This document shows positions 41,177-48,678 of a stretch of 64,000 nt of DNA, one piece after another. Position 1 is the stretch's first letter. Each line of letters begins with the position of its first letter. The position numbers were made by a program, and so were the translations under genes. The notes below the pieces were generated by a model. The model did not search any database, was not told the DNA's origin, and saw only the letters and a program-made list of their open reading frames with translations. The DNA is from Streptomyces sp. CB00316 (GTDB lineage: Bacteria > Actinomycetota > Actinomycetes > Streptomycetales > Streptomycetaceae): the NCBI RefSeq assembly GCF_001905595.1, contig NZ_LIXI01000002.1, forward strand, positions 744,001 through 808,000, read 5' to 3'.

Positions 41177-41455
41177 GTGAAGAGCATCGCAGCACTTCAG
41201 GCCGTTGTTACGGCCACCCCGTTCGACGGTGAGCCGACTGACGCTGAGCTGGACGCGATCGAGCTGGAGATGCCGCTGATTCTGGCGGACGTCGCCTTGC
41301 TGGACGCGCAGATCATGACCATCGACCGCACGCCGACCGAGCTGGATGCGCGGCGTATCCGCCGGGCCCGCCGGCGGGTGCTGGCCGCCCGCCGGGACCT
41401 GGCCAACCGCACCGCCGCTTCGTCGCACGCCACGGTGTCGGGGGGTACGGCATGA
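41177..41455 (+). CDS. DUF6284-like small protein
   Basis: A 92-residue protein starting at GTG 41177 with GAGAGG upstream. The core TDAELDAIELEMPLILADV, LLDAQIMTIDRTPTELDARR and RRARRRVLAARRDLANR are helical and charged. I recall this as the family catalogued as DUF6284, commonly the first gene of a streptomycete AICE operon; function unknown. The stop overlaps the next ATG as ATGA. Confidence 0.7.
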   Translation: MKSIAALQAVVTATPFDGEPTDAELDAIELEMPLILADVALLDAQIMTIDRTPTELDARRIRRARRRVLAARRDLANRTAASSHATVSGGTA

Positions 41456-41724
41456 CCTACGGCGCGCGGTTGTCCAACAGCTTCCAGGGTGAGTGGGAGC
41501 TGTACGTCATCACCGACCGGATCAGCCTGGAGTGGCCCGAGCACTCGTTCGGGCGGAGCGGGCCGGTGCCCACGGTGCAGGAGCGGGTGGACGTACTGGC
41601 CCGGCTCGGTTTCGTCCTCGCGGATGGGGCCGAGTGGGAGTGGCAGGAGTGCCCCACCGGGGTCATGGACCGCGTCGAGCTGCTGGCGTCCGTGGACGTC
41701 CAGCGGAAGGACGGGGCGTCATGA
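41452..41724 (+). CDS. DUF6303-like small protein
   Basis: A 90-residue protein: MTYGARLSNSFQGEWELYVI, then FGRSGPVPTVQERVDVLARLGF and a WEWQECP motif. The pattern matches what I recall as DUF6303, a small AICE backbone protein of unknown role. Overlaps both neighbours by four bases, so it is coupled within the operon. Confidence 0.68.
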   Translation: MTYGARLSNSFQGEWELYVITDRISLEWPEHSFGRSGPVPTVQERVDVLARLGFVLADGAEWEWQECPTGVMDRVELLASVDVQRKDGAS

Positions 41725-42563
41725 ACCGCTTCGGCAAGGGGCTGCTGGTCGCCGCTCTGGTCGGTGTGGTCGCGATGGCGTTCCGGGTGTCCTGGAACGC
41801 CCTGCGGGACGTCGCCACGGCGACCGGCGCCGACCCCACCGCCGCCACCCTCTACCCCTTCGTGGTCGACGGCCTGATGGCCCTGGCCCTGGTCGCGACC
41901 CTGGTCCTGACCGGAGATGCCCGCCGGTTCGCGCTGCGGGTGCTGGCCGCCTACACCCTGGCCTCCCTCGTCCTCAACTACGTCCACGGCCTTGTCCCGG
42001 AGCTGCATGACGAGGTGGTCGACTGGGGTCGACTGGCCGACTGGGACCCCGCCAACTGGGCCTTGGTCCTGCTCGCCACATCGCTGCCGGTCGGGTCGAT
42101 CTACTTCGGCTCCGACCTGGTCGCCAAGGTGCTGCACCACCGACCGATCGAGACCCCGGCCGACTCCACGAATCAGGAGGAATCGACCGAGACCACTGTA
42201 AAACGGTCGACGGCTGACCTGGGAGTATCGACCCCCGCCCCGATCACCCCAACCCCGGCACCTGCGGCGCTGGAGGCCCCGAGGATGGTCGATCTGGTGA
42301 AGCCGACCGATCGGGTGCCGGTCGGGGCGGTGGCCGCTGAGTCGGCCCGTCCGCGTCGGGCGACCGGCCGCGTCCCCGACGCCGCCCGATCGGCTCGACC
42401 GACGCGCACCGCCGAACAGCTCCTGATCGAAGCACGGTCGGCTACGGCCGACTGGCCGGTGAAGGAGTTGACGGCCGAGGGCATCCGGCGGGCCGTGCGG
42501 ACATCGCCGGTCAAGGCGCGGGAGCTGCGCGAGACCCTGCGCGCTGAGCGCGCCGCCGCCTGA
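41721..42563 (+). CDS. DUF2637 membrane protein (Spd-like)
   Basis: A 280-residue protein. Three or four TM helices occupy the first ~125 residues (GLLVAALVGVVAMAFRVSW, LYPFVVDGLMALALVATLVL, LRVLAAYTLASLVLNYVHG, WALVLLATSLPVGSIYFG), the DUF2637 module. A Pro/Ala-rich linker (about 145-200) leads to a basic C-terminal helix-turn-helix-like end (ELTAEGIRRAVRTSPVKARELRETLRAE). Such proteins accompany TraB in Streptomyces plasmids and AICEs and are thought to help intramycelial spreading. ATGA overlap at the start. Confidence 0.8.
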   Translation: MNRFGKGLLVAALVGVVAMAFRVSWNALRDVATATGADPTAATLYPFVVDGLMALALVATLVLTGDARRFALRVLAAYTLASLVLNYVHGLVPELHDEVVDWGRLADWDPANWALVLLATSLPVGSIYFGSDLVAKVLHHRPIETPADSTNQEESTETTVKRSTADLGVSTPAPITPTPAPAALEAPRMVDLVKPTDRVPVGAVAAESARPRRATGRVPDAARSARPTRTAEQLLIEARSATADWPVKELTAEGIRRAVRTSPVKARELRETLRAERAAA

Positions 42564-42913
42564 TGGCCGACGTCTACCGGTGGCGGCTCGCCCCCGATGG
42601 TCTGGCCACCCGCCGTCAGCTCCGCGCGCTGGGGCTGCGGCCGGGTGGTCAGGACGTCGTGGCGGAGGTCCACCGGCCTCGCCGCCGACGCGGCCCGCTG
42701 GTCGCCTACCTCTACCGCATCGAGCACGCCAAGCCCGTACGCCCCATGACCCCGGGCCGCGCCGCCGCCTTGGCGGCGGCGATGCTCGCCCGCCGAACCT
42801 GCCCCAACTGCCGGACCGACGTGGGGTATTGCATCCCGCGTTCGCTCGGCATGTGCGTCCCCTGCCACGACACCCCCGCCCCCTGCGAAGGGAACCGCCT
42901 TGTCCTTGCGTGA
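42563..42913 (+). CDS. RRQRL-motif zinc-binding protein
   Basis: A 116-residue basic protein. The N-terminal ATRRQLRALGLRPGGQD carries the RRQ-L motif of a family seen in AICEs, followed by YLYRIEHAKPVRPMTPGRAAAL, and a zinc-ribbon-like end CPNCRTDVGYCIPRSLGMCVPC (C-x2-C near 81-84 and C-x2-C near 99-102; sequence split here for description). Probably nucleic-acid binding. Its start shares a base with the upstream stop. Confidence 0.72.
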   Translation: MADVYRWRLAPDGLATRRQLRALGLRPGGQDVVAEVHRPRRRRGPLVAYLYRIEHAKPVRPMTPGRAAALAAAMLARRTCPNCRTDVGYCIPRSLGMCVPCHDTPAPCEGNRLVLA

Positions 42914-43073
42914 ACGCCTCACCCGCACCCTGCACGCCGCCGGTCTCCGTCTCGCCGGAGAGCCCGGAGGTCGCGCCGCCAACGTCCTGACCGGCCTGCT
43001 CGGGCTCGGCCGGATCGAGCTGTGCACCAACCCGTCCTGCACCGACTGCGCGCCCGCCTCGCCCACCCGCTGA
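42900..43073 (+). CDS. 57-residue Cys-containing small protein, TTG start
   Basis: A small gene overlapping the end of the RRQRL gene by 14 bases in another frame. GAAGGG lies 7 bases before TTG 42900. The product reads (M)SLRERLTRTLHAAGLRLAGE, an amphipathic helix, then LTGLLGLGRIELC and CTDCAPASPTR; three cysteines near the end could bind metal. Position, ribosome binding site and codon bias support it; function unknown. Confidence 0.6.
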   Translation: MSLRERLTRTLHAAGLRLAGEPGGRAANVLTGLLGLGRIELCTNPSCTDCAPASPTR

Positions 43074-43091
43074 CCGGAAGGACCCCGTCTG

Positions 43092-43268
43092 ATGAACGCC
43101 GCCGAGTACCGCGCCGCCGCCGAGCGCCTCCTCGCCAAGGACCGAGACCGCTACCAGGCCATCACGCCCTACGACTTTCGCAAGGCCGAGATCCTCGCCC
43201 AGCTCGCCGTATCCGCCGCGACCTCCGAGGCCGCCGGGGCCCGTACCTCGCAGCCGACGAACGCCTGA
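43092..43268 (+). CDS. 58-residue hypothetical protein
   Basis: ATG 43092 preceded by GGAAGG. MNAAEYRAAAERLLAKDRDR followed by YQAITPYDFRKAEILAQLAV and a short polar tail: mostly helical. Not recognised. It lies between the TTG gene and the tRNA-like element and keeps typical high third-position GC. Confidence 0.6.
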   Translation: MNAAEYRAAAERLLAKDRDRYQAITPYDFRKAEILAQLAVSAATSEAAGARTSQPTNA

Positions 43269-43277
43269 CGCACCACT

Positions 43278-43335
43278 GCCCCGGCCACCCGACGAACGCG
43301 GGGGTGGTCAGCCGGTTCGACTCCGGCCCGGGGCA
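43278..43335 (+). ncRNA. tRNA-like minihelix element
   Basis: GCCCCGG (43278-43284) pairs with CCGGGGC (43328-43334), followed by A as a discriminator. Directly inside is a perfect T arm, GCCGG-TTCGACT-CCGGC (43311-43327), with the canonical GGTTCGANTCC box. Only 26 nt separate the acceptor strand from the T arm, too short for D and anticodon arms; they form a CCACCC/GGGTGG hairpin. It is therefore not a normal tRNA but looks like an acceptor-T-arm mimic. Confidence 0.5.
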
Positions 43336-43371
43336 CTCCCGCACCACCCCGCATCCAGGGAAGGAACACGC

Positions 43372-43731
43372 GTGGACCACCTGCCCGAGCCCCGCCGACC
43401 GTCCGTCGTGAATCTGCCGGACGGCACCCCCGCCTACACCGACCACCTCCCCACCACCTACCAGTCGGCCAACGCGGTGCCGCAGGTGGTGCACGTCCAC
43501 CAGGCCCCGCCGGACCGGACGGTGCAGCGTCTCGCGCTCGGCTCCGGCATGGGCGCCGGGATGGTGGCCGCCGGCGTCTACTTCGGCCCGCTGCTGGTCG
43601 GGGTGCTGACCGCGATCGCCGCGAACCTCGCCCTGCTCGCCCTGCTCGCCGCCGTCTGCGCCTGGGGCGTCGTCACCGTCGTGAAGTCGGTCGGCGGCAA
43701 GACCACCCCGACCGGCCGCAAGCGCCGCTGA
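43372..43731 (+). CDS. DUF6251-like small membrane protein
   Basis: A 119-residue protein. Polar N-terminus (VVNLPDGTPAYTDHLPTTYQ, QVVHVHQAPPDRTVQR), then two hydrophobic helices (GSGMGAGMVAAGVYFGPLLVGVL about 61-83; ANLALLALLAAVCAWGVVTVV about 87-107) and a basic tail TPTGRKRR. I recall it as DUF6251, another AICE backbone protein. GTG start with AAGGAA upstream. Function unknown, possibly part of the transfer/spread apparatus. Confidence 0.68.
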   Translation: MDHLPEPRRPSVVNLPDGTPAYTDHLPTTYQSANAVPQVVHVHQAPPDRTVQRLALGSGMGAGMVAAGVYFGPLLVGVLTAIAANLALLALLAAVCAWGVVTVVKSVGGKTTPTGRKRR

Positions 43732-43748
43732 CCTGGAAGGAGAAGCCC

Positions 43749-43937
43749 GTGTTCCAGGCAGGTCAAGAAGTACTGATCGTTGCGTGTGAGGACGACTCGC
43801 GTGCGGTCGGACGTACCGGCCGGATCGTTGACGAGGTTCCCCCGGGACCGCTGACGAACGGCCGGTGGACCGTGCACCGGGTCGGGCTGCTGATCGGCCC
43901 CGTCCTGTGCCACACCCGCGAACTGCGGCTCGCCTGA
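43749..43937 (+). CDS. 62-residue hypothetical protein (SH3-like)
   Basis: MFQAGQEVLIVACEDDSRAV and GRTGRIVDEVPPG resemble a small KOW/SH3-type beta barrel, and the rest continues with alternating strands to HTRELRLA. GTG 43749 with AAGG upstream. Not assignable to a family. Confidence 0.6.
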   Translation: MFQAGQEVLIVACEDDSRAVGRTGRIVDEVPPGPLTNGRWTVHRVGLLIGPVLCHTRELRLA

Positions 43938-44020
43938 CGGCTGCCCGCCATCCCCGAACCCAGCGAGGTTCGGAGGTGGTTGGGGAGCCGGACAGTCCGG
44001 CCCCACCACGGGAGGTCACC

Positions 44021-44344
44021 GTGCACAGCTACACCCGAGCCGAGTCCCGCGAGCGCTCCAAGCTGTTCCGCAAGGGCTTCCGCCAGTCCCTCGCGGACTG
44101 CCTGGACCCTGACATCCGCCGCCGCATCGAGCGCATCGACGCCGCCGCCGCCGAGCGCGGACAGCAGGAACTGAACGCCCTGTACGAGGTGCAGGCCAAG
44201 GCCCGCCAGGACCTGGCCGCCGCCAAGGCCGTCGAGCGCACCGCCCCTCGCGCCGACAAGCCCGCCGCCCGGGAGGCACGCAAGCAGGCCGAGCAGCGCG
44301 TACGCCTTGCCGAGCGGGCCGTCCACAAGGCCGAGCGCACCTGA
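44021..44344 (+). CDS. coiled-coil hypothetical protein
   Basis: A 107-residue charged helical protein. GGAGG precedes GTG 44021. HSYTRAESRERSKLFRKGFR, then DIRRRIERIDAAAAERGQQEL and long Ala/Arg/Lys/Glu heptads to the end predict a coiled coil. Located just before traB; a structural or DNA-associated accessory is possible but not shown. Confidence 0.62.
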   Translation: MHSYTRAESRERSKLFRKGFRQSLADCLDPDIRRRIERIDAAAAERGQQELNALYEVQAKARQDLAAAKAVERTAPRADKPAAREARKQAEQRVRLAERAVHKAERT

Positions 44345-44431
44345 GCGGGGGCAGCCGGACCCGGCCAAGGAAACCGGCCGCCCCCTCCTTCACCCCACCC
44401 AGCAGCAACGAGCCGGAGAGGCACGTTCATC

Positions 44432-46591
44432 ATGACCGAACCCGCCGTCCAGGCCCCCGCCATGGGGACCGTGCACCACCTCGACGACCACCGCCCCACC
44501 CCGCCGGCCGAACCGGTGGTTGACCTGACCAAGCCCGACACCGAGCCGACCACCCCGCAGACCCCGGCCACACAGCAGGGGTCGCGGATCGTCCGTACCG
44601 GCCGTGCCGTGCGCAGGGTCGCCACGCACGACCGCACGCGTTCCACCGCCCGGTTCACCGTCCGCCACGGCATGTACGTGGTCGGCGGGGGCCGGATCGT
44701 GGCCCGCCGTGCGTGGGAGGGCCGCACCGCCTCCCGCTACGAGCGGATGCTGCGGGCGGCGGAAGCCGCGGGGAACCTCGACCTCGCCACCGAGTGGGAA
44801 GAGCGCCTGTCCCGCTTCCGCGCCGCCCGCCACCAGCGCCGCATGGACCTGTTGTCGGCCCCGGTGAAGGCCGCCAAGGGCGCCGCAGCCGGGGCGGCCC
44901 TTACGGCCGGTGGGCTGCTGGTGCTCGGCATCTTCCTGGCCATCGCCAACAAGAACTTCGCCGACCTCGCCACCCCCACCCTCGCGTTGATCGAACTGGT
45001 CCGGTGGATCGTCGTGGTCATCACGGTCGTGTGGGGGCCGCTGGTCACCCTGGGACCGTGGGCCGCCTTACTGGCCCTGTGGGGTGTGGGGCGGCATCAG
45101 CAGGCGGCGCCGCAGTGGGTTCTTCCCGCCCGGTCGTCGGACGCTGGGGCTCCGATCACTCCGTCCGTCGTCGTCACCGCCCTGCGAGACCTGGGGATCG
45201 CCCCGTTGCGCAAGGCTGTGAAGGAGATGGGCGACGCCGGGGCCGCGATGCTCGGCCCCATCCGCATCGCCGGATGCGGTGTCGAAGTCGACGTCACCCT
45301 CCCCTCCGGCGTCGCCACCAACGAAGTGCAGAAGCGCCGACGGAAGTTGGCAGAGAACCTCGCCCGCCACGAACACGAGGTGTTCATCACGATCCCCCAG
45401 GCCGCACGCACCGTCCGACTCTGGATCGCGGACTCCGGCGCGCTGGATGAGCCGATCGGCCCCTCCCCGCTCCTCACCGACACCACCCTCACCGCCGACT
45501 ACACCAAGGGCCGCGCCCCCTGGGGCCAGGACCTGCGCGGGGACGCCGCCCTGATCAGCCTCTACCAGCGGCACATGCTTATCACCGGTCTGTCCAACCA
45601 GGGCAAGACCGCCGCCCTGCGCGCCCTGGCCCTCTGGCTCGCGCTGGATGCCCGGGTGGAGTTCCGGGTGGCGGACCTCAAGGGCGTGGGTGACTGGGGC
45701 ATGTTCGACGGCCTGGCCACCGTGCTGATCCAGGGGCCGACCGATGACCACGTCATCGAGGCGACGGAAATGCTGGAGGGTCTGGTCGACGAGATGGAGC
45801 GCCGTATCCAGGCGCCGCCCGGCACGGTGTTCACGCCGCTGATCGGGATCGTGGATGAGGCGCAGGTGGCGTTCATGTGCCCGGTGGTCGACGGCGAGAA
45901 GCGGCCCTACGGCGGCTCCAAGGCCACGTCCCGGTACTTTATGGCTGCCCGGAAGATCCACAACCAGGGGCGGGCGGTGGACGTGCTGCTCTTCCAGGGC
46001 ACGCAGGACCCCACCGACCAGAACCTTCCCAAGCTGGTCCGTGAAGGCGCCCACACCCGCGCCTCCCTCGCGCTGGGGACGGAGTCGCAGGCTCGCATGG
46101 CGCTGGGCGACAAGGCTGTTGACGGCGGGGCCGCCCCGAACCTCCTGCGCCCGGGGCTGGACAAGGGCACCGTCGTGGTCGCGTCGGACGGGATCAAGAT
46201 TCCCGCCGGGCAGGCCGCGATCACCGTGCGGACGCACTACATCAGCACCGACGACGCCGCCGAGATCGCGGAGCGGGCCAAGGCCCTGCGCGACGGCGTC
46301 ACCACCCTGACCGCCGTCGACCGTGGTGAGGAGCGCGACCCGCTCACCGACGTGGCCGCCGTCCTCGCCGACGCGCCCCGGATGCGAACCAACGAGGTGC
46401 TCAAGCGGCTGCACTCCCTGGACCCGAAGGTCTACGGCAACCAGTGGACCAACGACCGGCTCAAGAGCCTGCTGGAGGCCCACGGCGAGGAGCCGAAGAA
46501 GTCCCACGGCGTCATGGTCGTCCACCGCGATCACGTCCTGCGCGCCCTCGCCAACCGCGACACCGACGGTTCCGCTTCCGCCTCCCAGTAG
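44432..46591 (+). CDS. traB: FtsK/SpoIIIE-family DNA translocase (TraB-like conjugative transfer protein)
   Basis: A 719-residue protein with the TraB layout. A basic N-terminus, then two TM helices (about 149-175 and 187-222), the motor domain with Walker A GLSNQGKTAALRALA (about 386-400), FRVADLKGVGDWG, Walker B IGIVDEAQVAF (about 472-482) and DVLLFQGTQDPTD, and a C-terminal winged helix (about 640-705; TNEVLKRLHSLDPKVYGN) like the gamma domain that reads 8-bp repeats at clt. In Streptomyces one hexameric TraB moves double-stranded DNA at hyphal tips. Codon 213 is TTA (45068-45070), so expression may depend on bldA. GGAGAGG precedes the ATG. Confidence 0.9.
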   Translation: MTEPAVQAPAMGTVHHLDDHRPTPPAEPVVDLTKPDTEPTTPQTPATQQGSRIVRTGRAVRRVATHDRTRSTARFTVRHGMYVVGGGRIVARRAWEGRTASRYERMLRAAEAAGNLDLATEWEERLSRFRAARHQRRMDLLSAPVKAAKGAAAGAALTAGGLLVLGIFLAIANKNFADLATPTLALIELVRWIVVVITVVWGPLVTLGPWAALLALWGVGRHQQAAPQWVLPARSSDAGAPITPSVVVTALRDLGIAPLRKAVKEMGDAGAAMLGPIRIAGCGVEVDVTLPSGVATNEVQKRRRKLAENLARHEHEVFITIPQAARTVRLWIADSGALDEPIGPSPLLTDTTLTADYTKGRAPWGQDLRGDAALISLYQRHMLITGLSNQGKTAALRALALWLALDARVEFRVADLKGVGDWGMFDGLATVLIQGPTDDHVIEATEMLEGLVDEMERRIQAPPGTVFTPLIGIVDEAQVAFMCPVVDGEKRPYGGSKATSRYFMAARKIHNQGRAVDVLLFQGTQDPTDQNLPKLVREGAHTRASLALGTESQARMALGDKAVDGGAAPNLLRPGLDKGTVVVASDGIKIPAGQAAITVRTHYISTDDAAEIAERAKALRDGVTTLTAVDRGEERDPLTDVAAVLADAPRMRTNEVLKRLHSLDPKVYGNQWTNDRLKSLLEAHGEEPKKSHGVMVVHRDHVLRALANRDTDGSASASQ

Positions 46592-46592
46592 C

Positions 46593-46705
46593 GGGGAGGC
46601 GCACCCTCCCGAGGCGGGGAGGCGGGGAGAACTCCCCAACCCCCTCCCCGCACCGCCTCCCCCACGTTGATCAGCGAAAACACCGTTTCGGGGAGGCGGG
46701 GAGGC
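46593..46705. repeat. GGGGAGGC repeats, candidate clt transfer locus
   Basis: Five perfect copies of the octamer GGGGAGGC immediately after traB: 46593-46600, 46616-46623, 46655-46662 (inverted), 46690-46697 and 46698-46705, the last two directly in tandem, plus a degenerate copy at 46624. Between them lies AT-richer DNA (CGTTGATCAGCGAAAACACC). TraB proteins of Streptomyces plasmids recognise arrays of 8-bp repeats (TRS) at clt, usually next to traB. Confidence 0.65.
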
Positions 46706-46821
46706 CCCGCAGGTCAGACCCCCGAAACCCCCTCCACACGCACCCCGACAGGGGGTGCGTTCGCCTCCCTGGCCTATCACTGGCAGGGATTCCGCTTCAA
46801 CTCTCCAAGGAGTGCACCGTC

Positions 46822-47235
46822 ATGCCCGAGACGTACCCCGACAGCACCGAGACCGGGGGCAGGTGGCCGACGCCGGAAGCGGCGTACGCCCTCGCCCCGA
46901 GCATCACCAGCGAGATCACCTGGGTCGCCTACACCGCGCGGGACTTCGGTCACCTCACCAACCCCCGCGAGTACTGGCTCCGCAAGGCCGCCGTCTTCGA
47001 CCGCATCGCCCTCACCGAACACCAGCGCACCTTCACCGTCGCCGGAAGCACCGACAGCGACGCCGACGCGGCGGCCGACGACACCGCCCGCCGGCTGCTC
47101 GCCATCGACCACGCCGCCGGACTCGGACCCGGCGGCTACGCCAACGGCCCCTACCCGCCCGACCACCCCGACAGCACCCACAACCCGCGCGGCTACATCC
47201 GCCAGGAATACGCCCTGTGGGCCGACAACCAGTAG
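46822..47235 (+). CDS. hypothetical AICE protein
   Basis: A 137-residue acidic protein not recognised. ATG 46822 has AAGGAG upstream. WPTPEAAYALAPSITSEITW, YTARDFGHLTNPREYWLRKA and VFDRIALTEHQRTF give a helical N-terminal half; the acidic middle (DSDADAAADDTARRLL) and a Pro-rich tail follow. It lies between the candidate clt and the methyltransferase genes. Low similarity to any motif I know. Confidence 0.62.
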   Translation: MPETYPDSTETGGRWPTPEAAYALAPSITSEITWVAYTARDFGHLTNPREYWLRKAAVFDRIALTEHQRTFTVAGSTDSDADAAADDTARRLLAIDHAAGLGPGGYANGPYPPDHPDSTHNPRGYIRQEYALWADNQ

Positions 47236-47242
47236 CTACGCC

Positions 47243-47282
47243 AAGGGCGGCCCCCCTCTCGCCAAAGACCGGGACCGCCCTT
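47243..47282 (+). terminator. hairpin between hypothetical gene and methyltransferase gene
   Basis: AAGGGCGG and CCGCCCTT pair across about 24 bases. It may be a weak terminator or processing site within the operon. Confidence 0.35.
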
Positions 47283-47320
47283 GTCCAGCAGCTCCCTGAC
47301 GAGAACTGGAGACACCCAGC

Positions 47321-48016
47321 ATGACCCAACACACCACCATCCGGCGAGCATCCGGCCACCGGCCGCGCTTACTCGACCTGTTCTGCTGCCAGGGCGGCGC
47401 CGCCAAGGGCTACGCCGATGCCGGGTTCGACGTGACCGGCGTCGACACCGCACCCCAGCCCCGCTACCCGCACCGGTTCGTCCAGGCCGACGCCATCGCC
47501 TACGTCCTGGAGCACGGCGGAGAGTTCGACGTCATCCACGCCTCCCCGCCGTGCCAGCACGACAGCGACTGCCAGCGCCTCCAGGGCAACACCCACCCCG
47601 ACCTCATCGCCCCCACCCGCACCGCCCTCCATACCACGGGGCAGCCGTGGGTGCTGGAGAACGTACGCGGTGCCCTGCCGAAGCTGGACCGGCCCGTCAT
47701 GCTGTGCGGGCCGATGTTCGGGGTGGAGACCTACCGGCACCGGTACTTCGAGACCGGCGGCGGCCTCACCCTCACCCAGCCCCACCACCCCCCGCACCTG
47801 GTCCCGCAGGCGAAGATGGGCCGCCCCATCCCGCCCGGCCACTACGGCCAGTTCGTCGGCAACTTCTCCGGCGTCCAGCACGCCCGCAACGTCATGGGTG
47901 TCCCCTGGATGAACCGCGACGGCATCCGCGAATGCATCCCCCCGGCCTACACCCACTGGATCGGCACCACCGCACTCACGTTCCTCGCGGCGGCCGGTCT
48001 GGGCGTGGCCGCATGA
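47321..48016 (+). CDS. C5-cytosine DNA methyltransferase
   Basis: A 231-residue compact enzyme with the class order of C5-cytosine methyltransferases: motif I LLDLFCCQGGAAKGYADAGF (about 17-36), GVDTAPQPRYP, catalytic motif IV HASPPCQ (Cys near 76) and motif VI VLENVRGAL (about 110), then a short target region. Phage and plasmid enzymes of this size modify or protect incoming DNA. Codon 17 is TTA (47369-47371), a bldA-dependent codon. No cognate restriction endonuclease is adjacent, so anti-restriction is likelier than a complete R-M system. Its stop overlaps the next methyltransferase-like gene. Confidence 0.83.
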   Translation: MTQHTTIRRASGHRPRLLDLFCCQGGAAKGYADAGFDVTGVDTAPQPRYPHRFVQADAIAYVLEHGGEFDVIHASPPCQHDSDCQRLQGNTHPDLIAPTRTALHTTGQPWVLENVRGALPKLDRPVMLCGPMFGVETYRHRYFETGGGLTLTQPHHPPHLVPQAKMGRPIPPGHYGQFVGNFSGVQHARNVMGVPWMNRDGIRECIPPAYTHWIGTTALTFLAAAGLGVAA

Positions 48017-48678
48017 ACGCGCGTGTGCTGCCGCTGCGGAAGCCGAACGGGCTGCGGGTGCTGGACCTGTGCTGCGGGGCCGGTGGCCTCTCGATGGGCT
48101 ACTACCTCGCCGGATACGACGTGACTGGCGTCGACCTGCACCCCATGCCGAACTACCCCTTCACCTTCCACCAGGCCGACGCCCTCGATTACCTCGCCAC
48201 CATCACGGCCACCAGGGAGATCGAGCGGTACGACCTGGTCCACGCCTCCTGGCCCTGCCAGAACAAGGCCCGCGTCACCGCCTGGCGCGGCAGCCGCGAC
48301 GACCACCCGGACCTGATCACCCCCGGCCGCGAACTCCAGGCCGCCTGCGGCAGGCCCTGGCTCATCGAGAACGTCCCCGAAGCCTCCTGGGACGGCACAC
48401 TGCGCCCCGACTACCTGCTGTGCGGCTCCCAGTTCGGCCTCAACGTCCGCCGCCACCGCGTCTTCGAAACCTCGTGGGGCGGCGGCGGTGACCTGGTGCC
48501 CCCGTGCTGGCACCACAAGGGACTGCTCGCCTTCGAGCACAAGGGTGAGCGGGCCTACGCGGACGCCATGGGCTGCACCTGGATGACCAACGTCGAAGCC
48601 CGCCAGGCCGTACCCCCCGCCTACACCCAGTGGATCGGCCACCAGTTCCTCACCCACGAAAGGACGGCCGCAGCATGA
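48013..48678 (+). CDS. second, divergent cytosine-methyltransferase-like protein
   Basis: A 221-residue paralogue of the preceding product. Motif I is VLDLCCGAGGLSMGYYLAGY (about 16-35), motif IV is HASWPCQ, with Trp in place of the first Pro (Cys near 80), and motif VI is WLIENVPEASW. The C-terminal PPAYTQWIGHQFL parallels PPAYTHWIGTTAL of its neighbour, so the two share a common ancestor. It may be a second specificity, or a heterodimer partner. ATGA overlaps at both ends place it firmly in the operon. Confidence 0.78.
   Translation: MNARVLPLRKPNGLRVLDLCCGAGGLSMGYYLAGYDVTGVDLHPMPNYPFTFHQADALDYLATITATREIERYDLVHASWPCQNKARVTAWRGSRDDHPDLITPGRELQAACGRPWLIENVPEASWDGTLRPDYLLCGSQFGLNVRRHRVFETSWGGGGDLVPPCWHHKGLLAFEHKGERAYADAMGCTWMTNVEARQAVPPAYTQWIGHQFLTHERTAAA

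Noticed and set aside
43278..43335. Calling the tRNA-like element a true tRNA
   Set aside because: The distance between acceptor strand and T arm (26 nt) cannot hold both a D arm and an anticodon arm, and position 33 of the best loop is not T.
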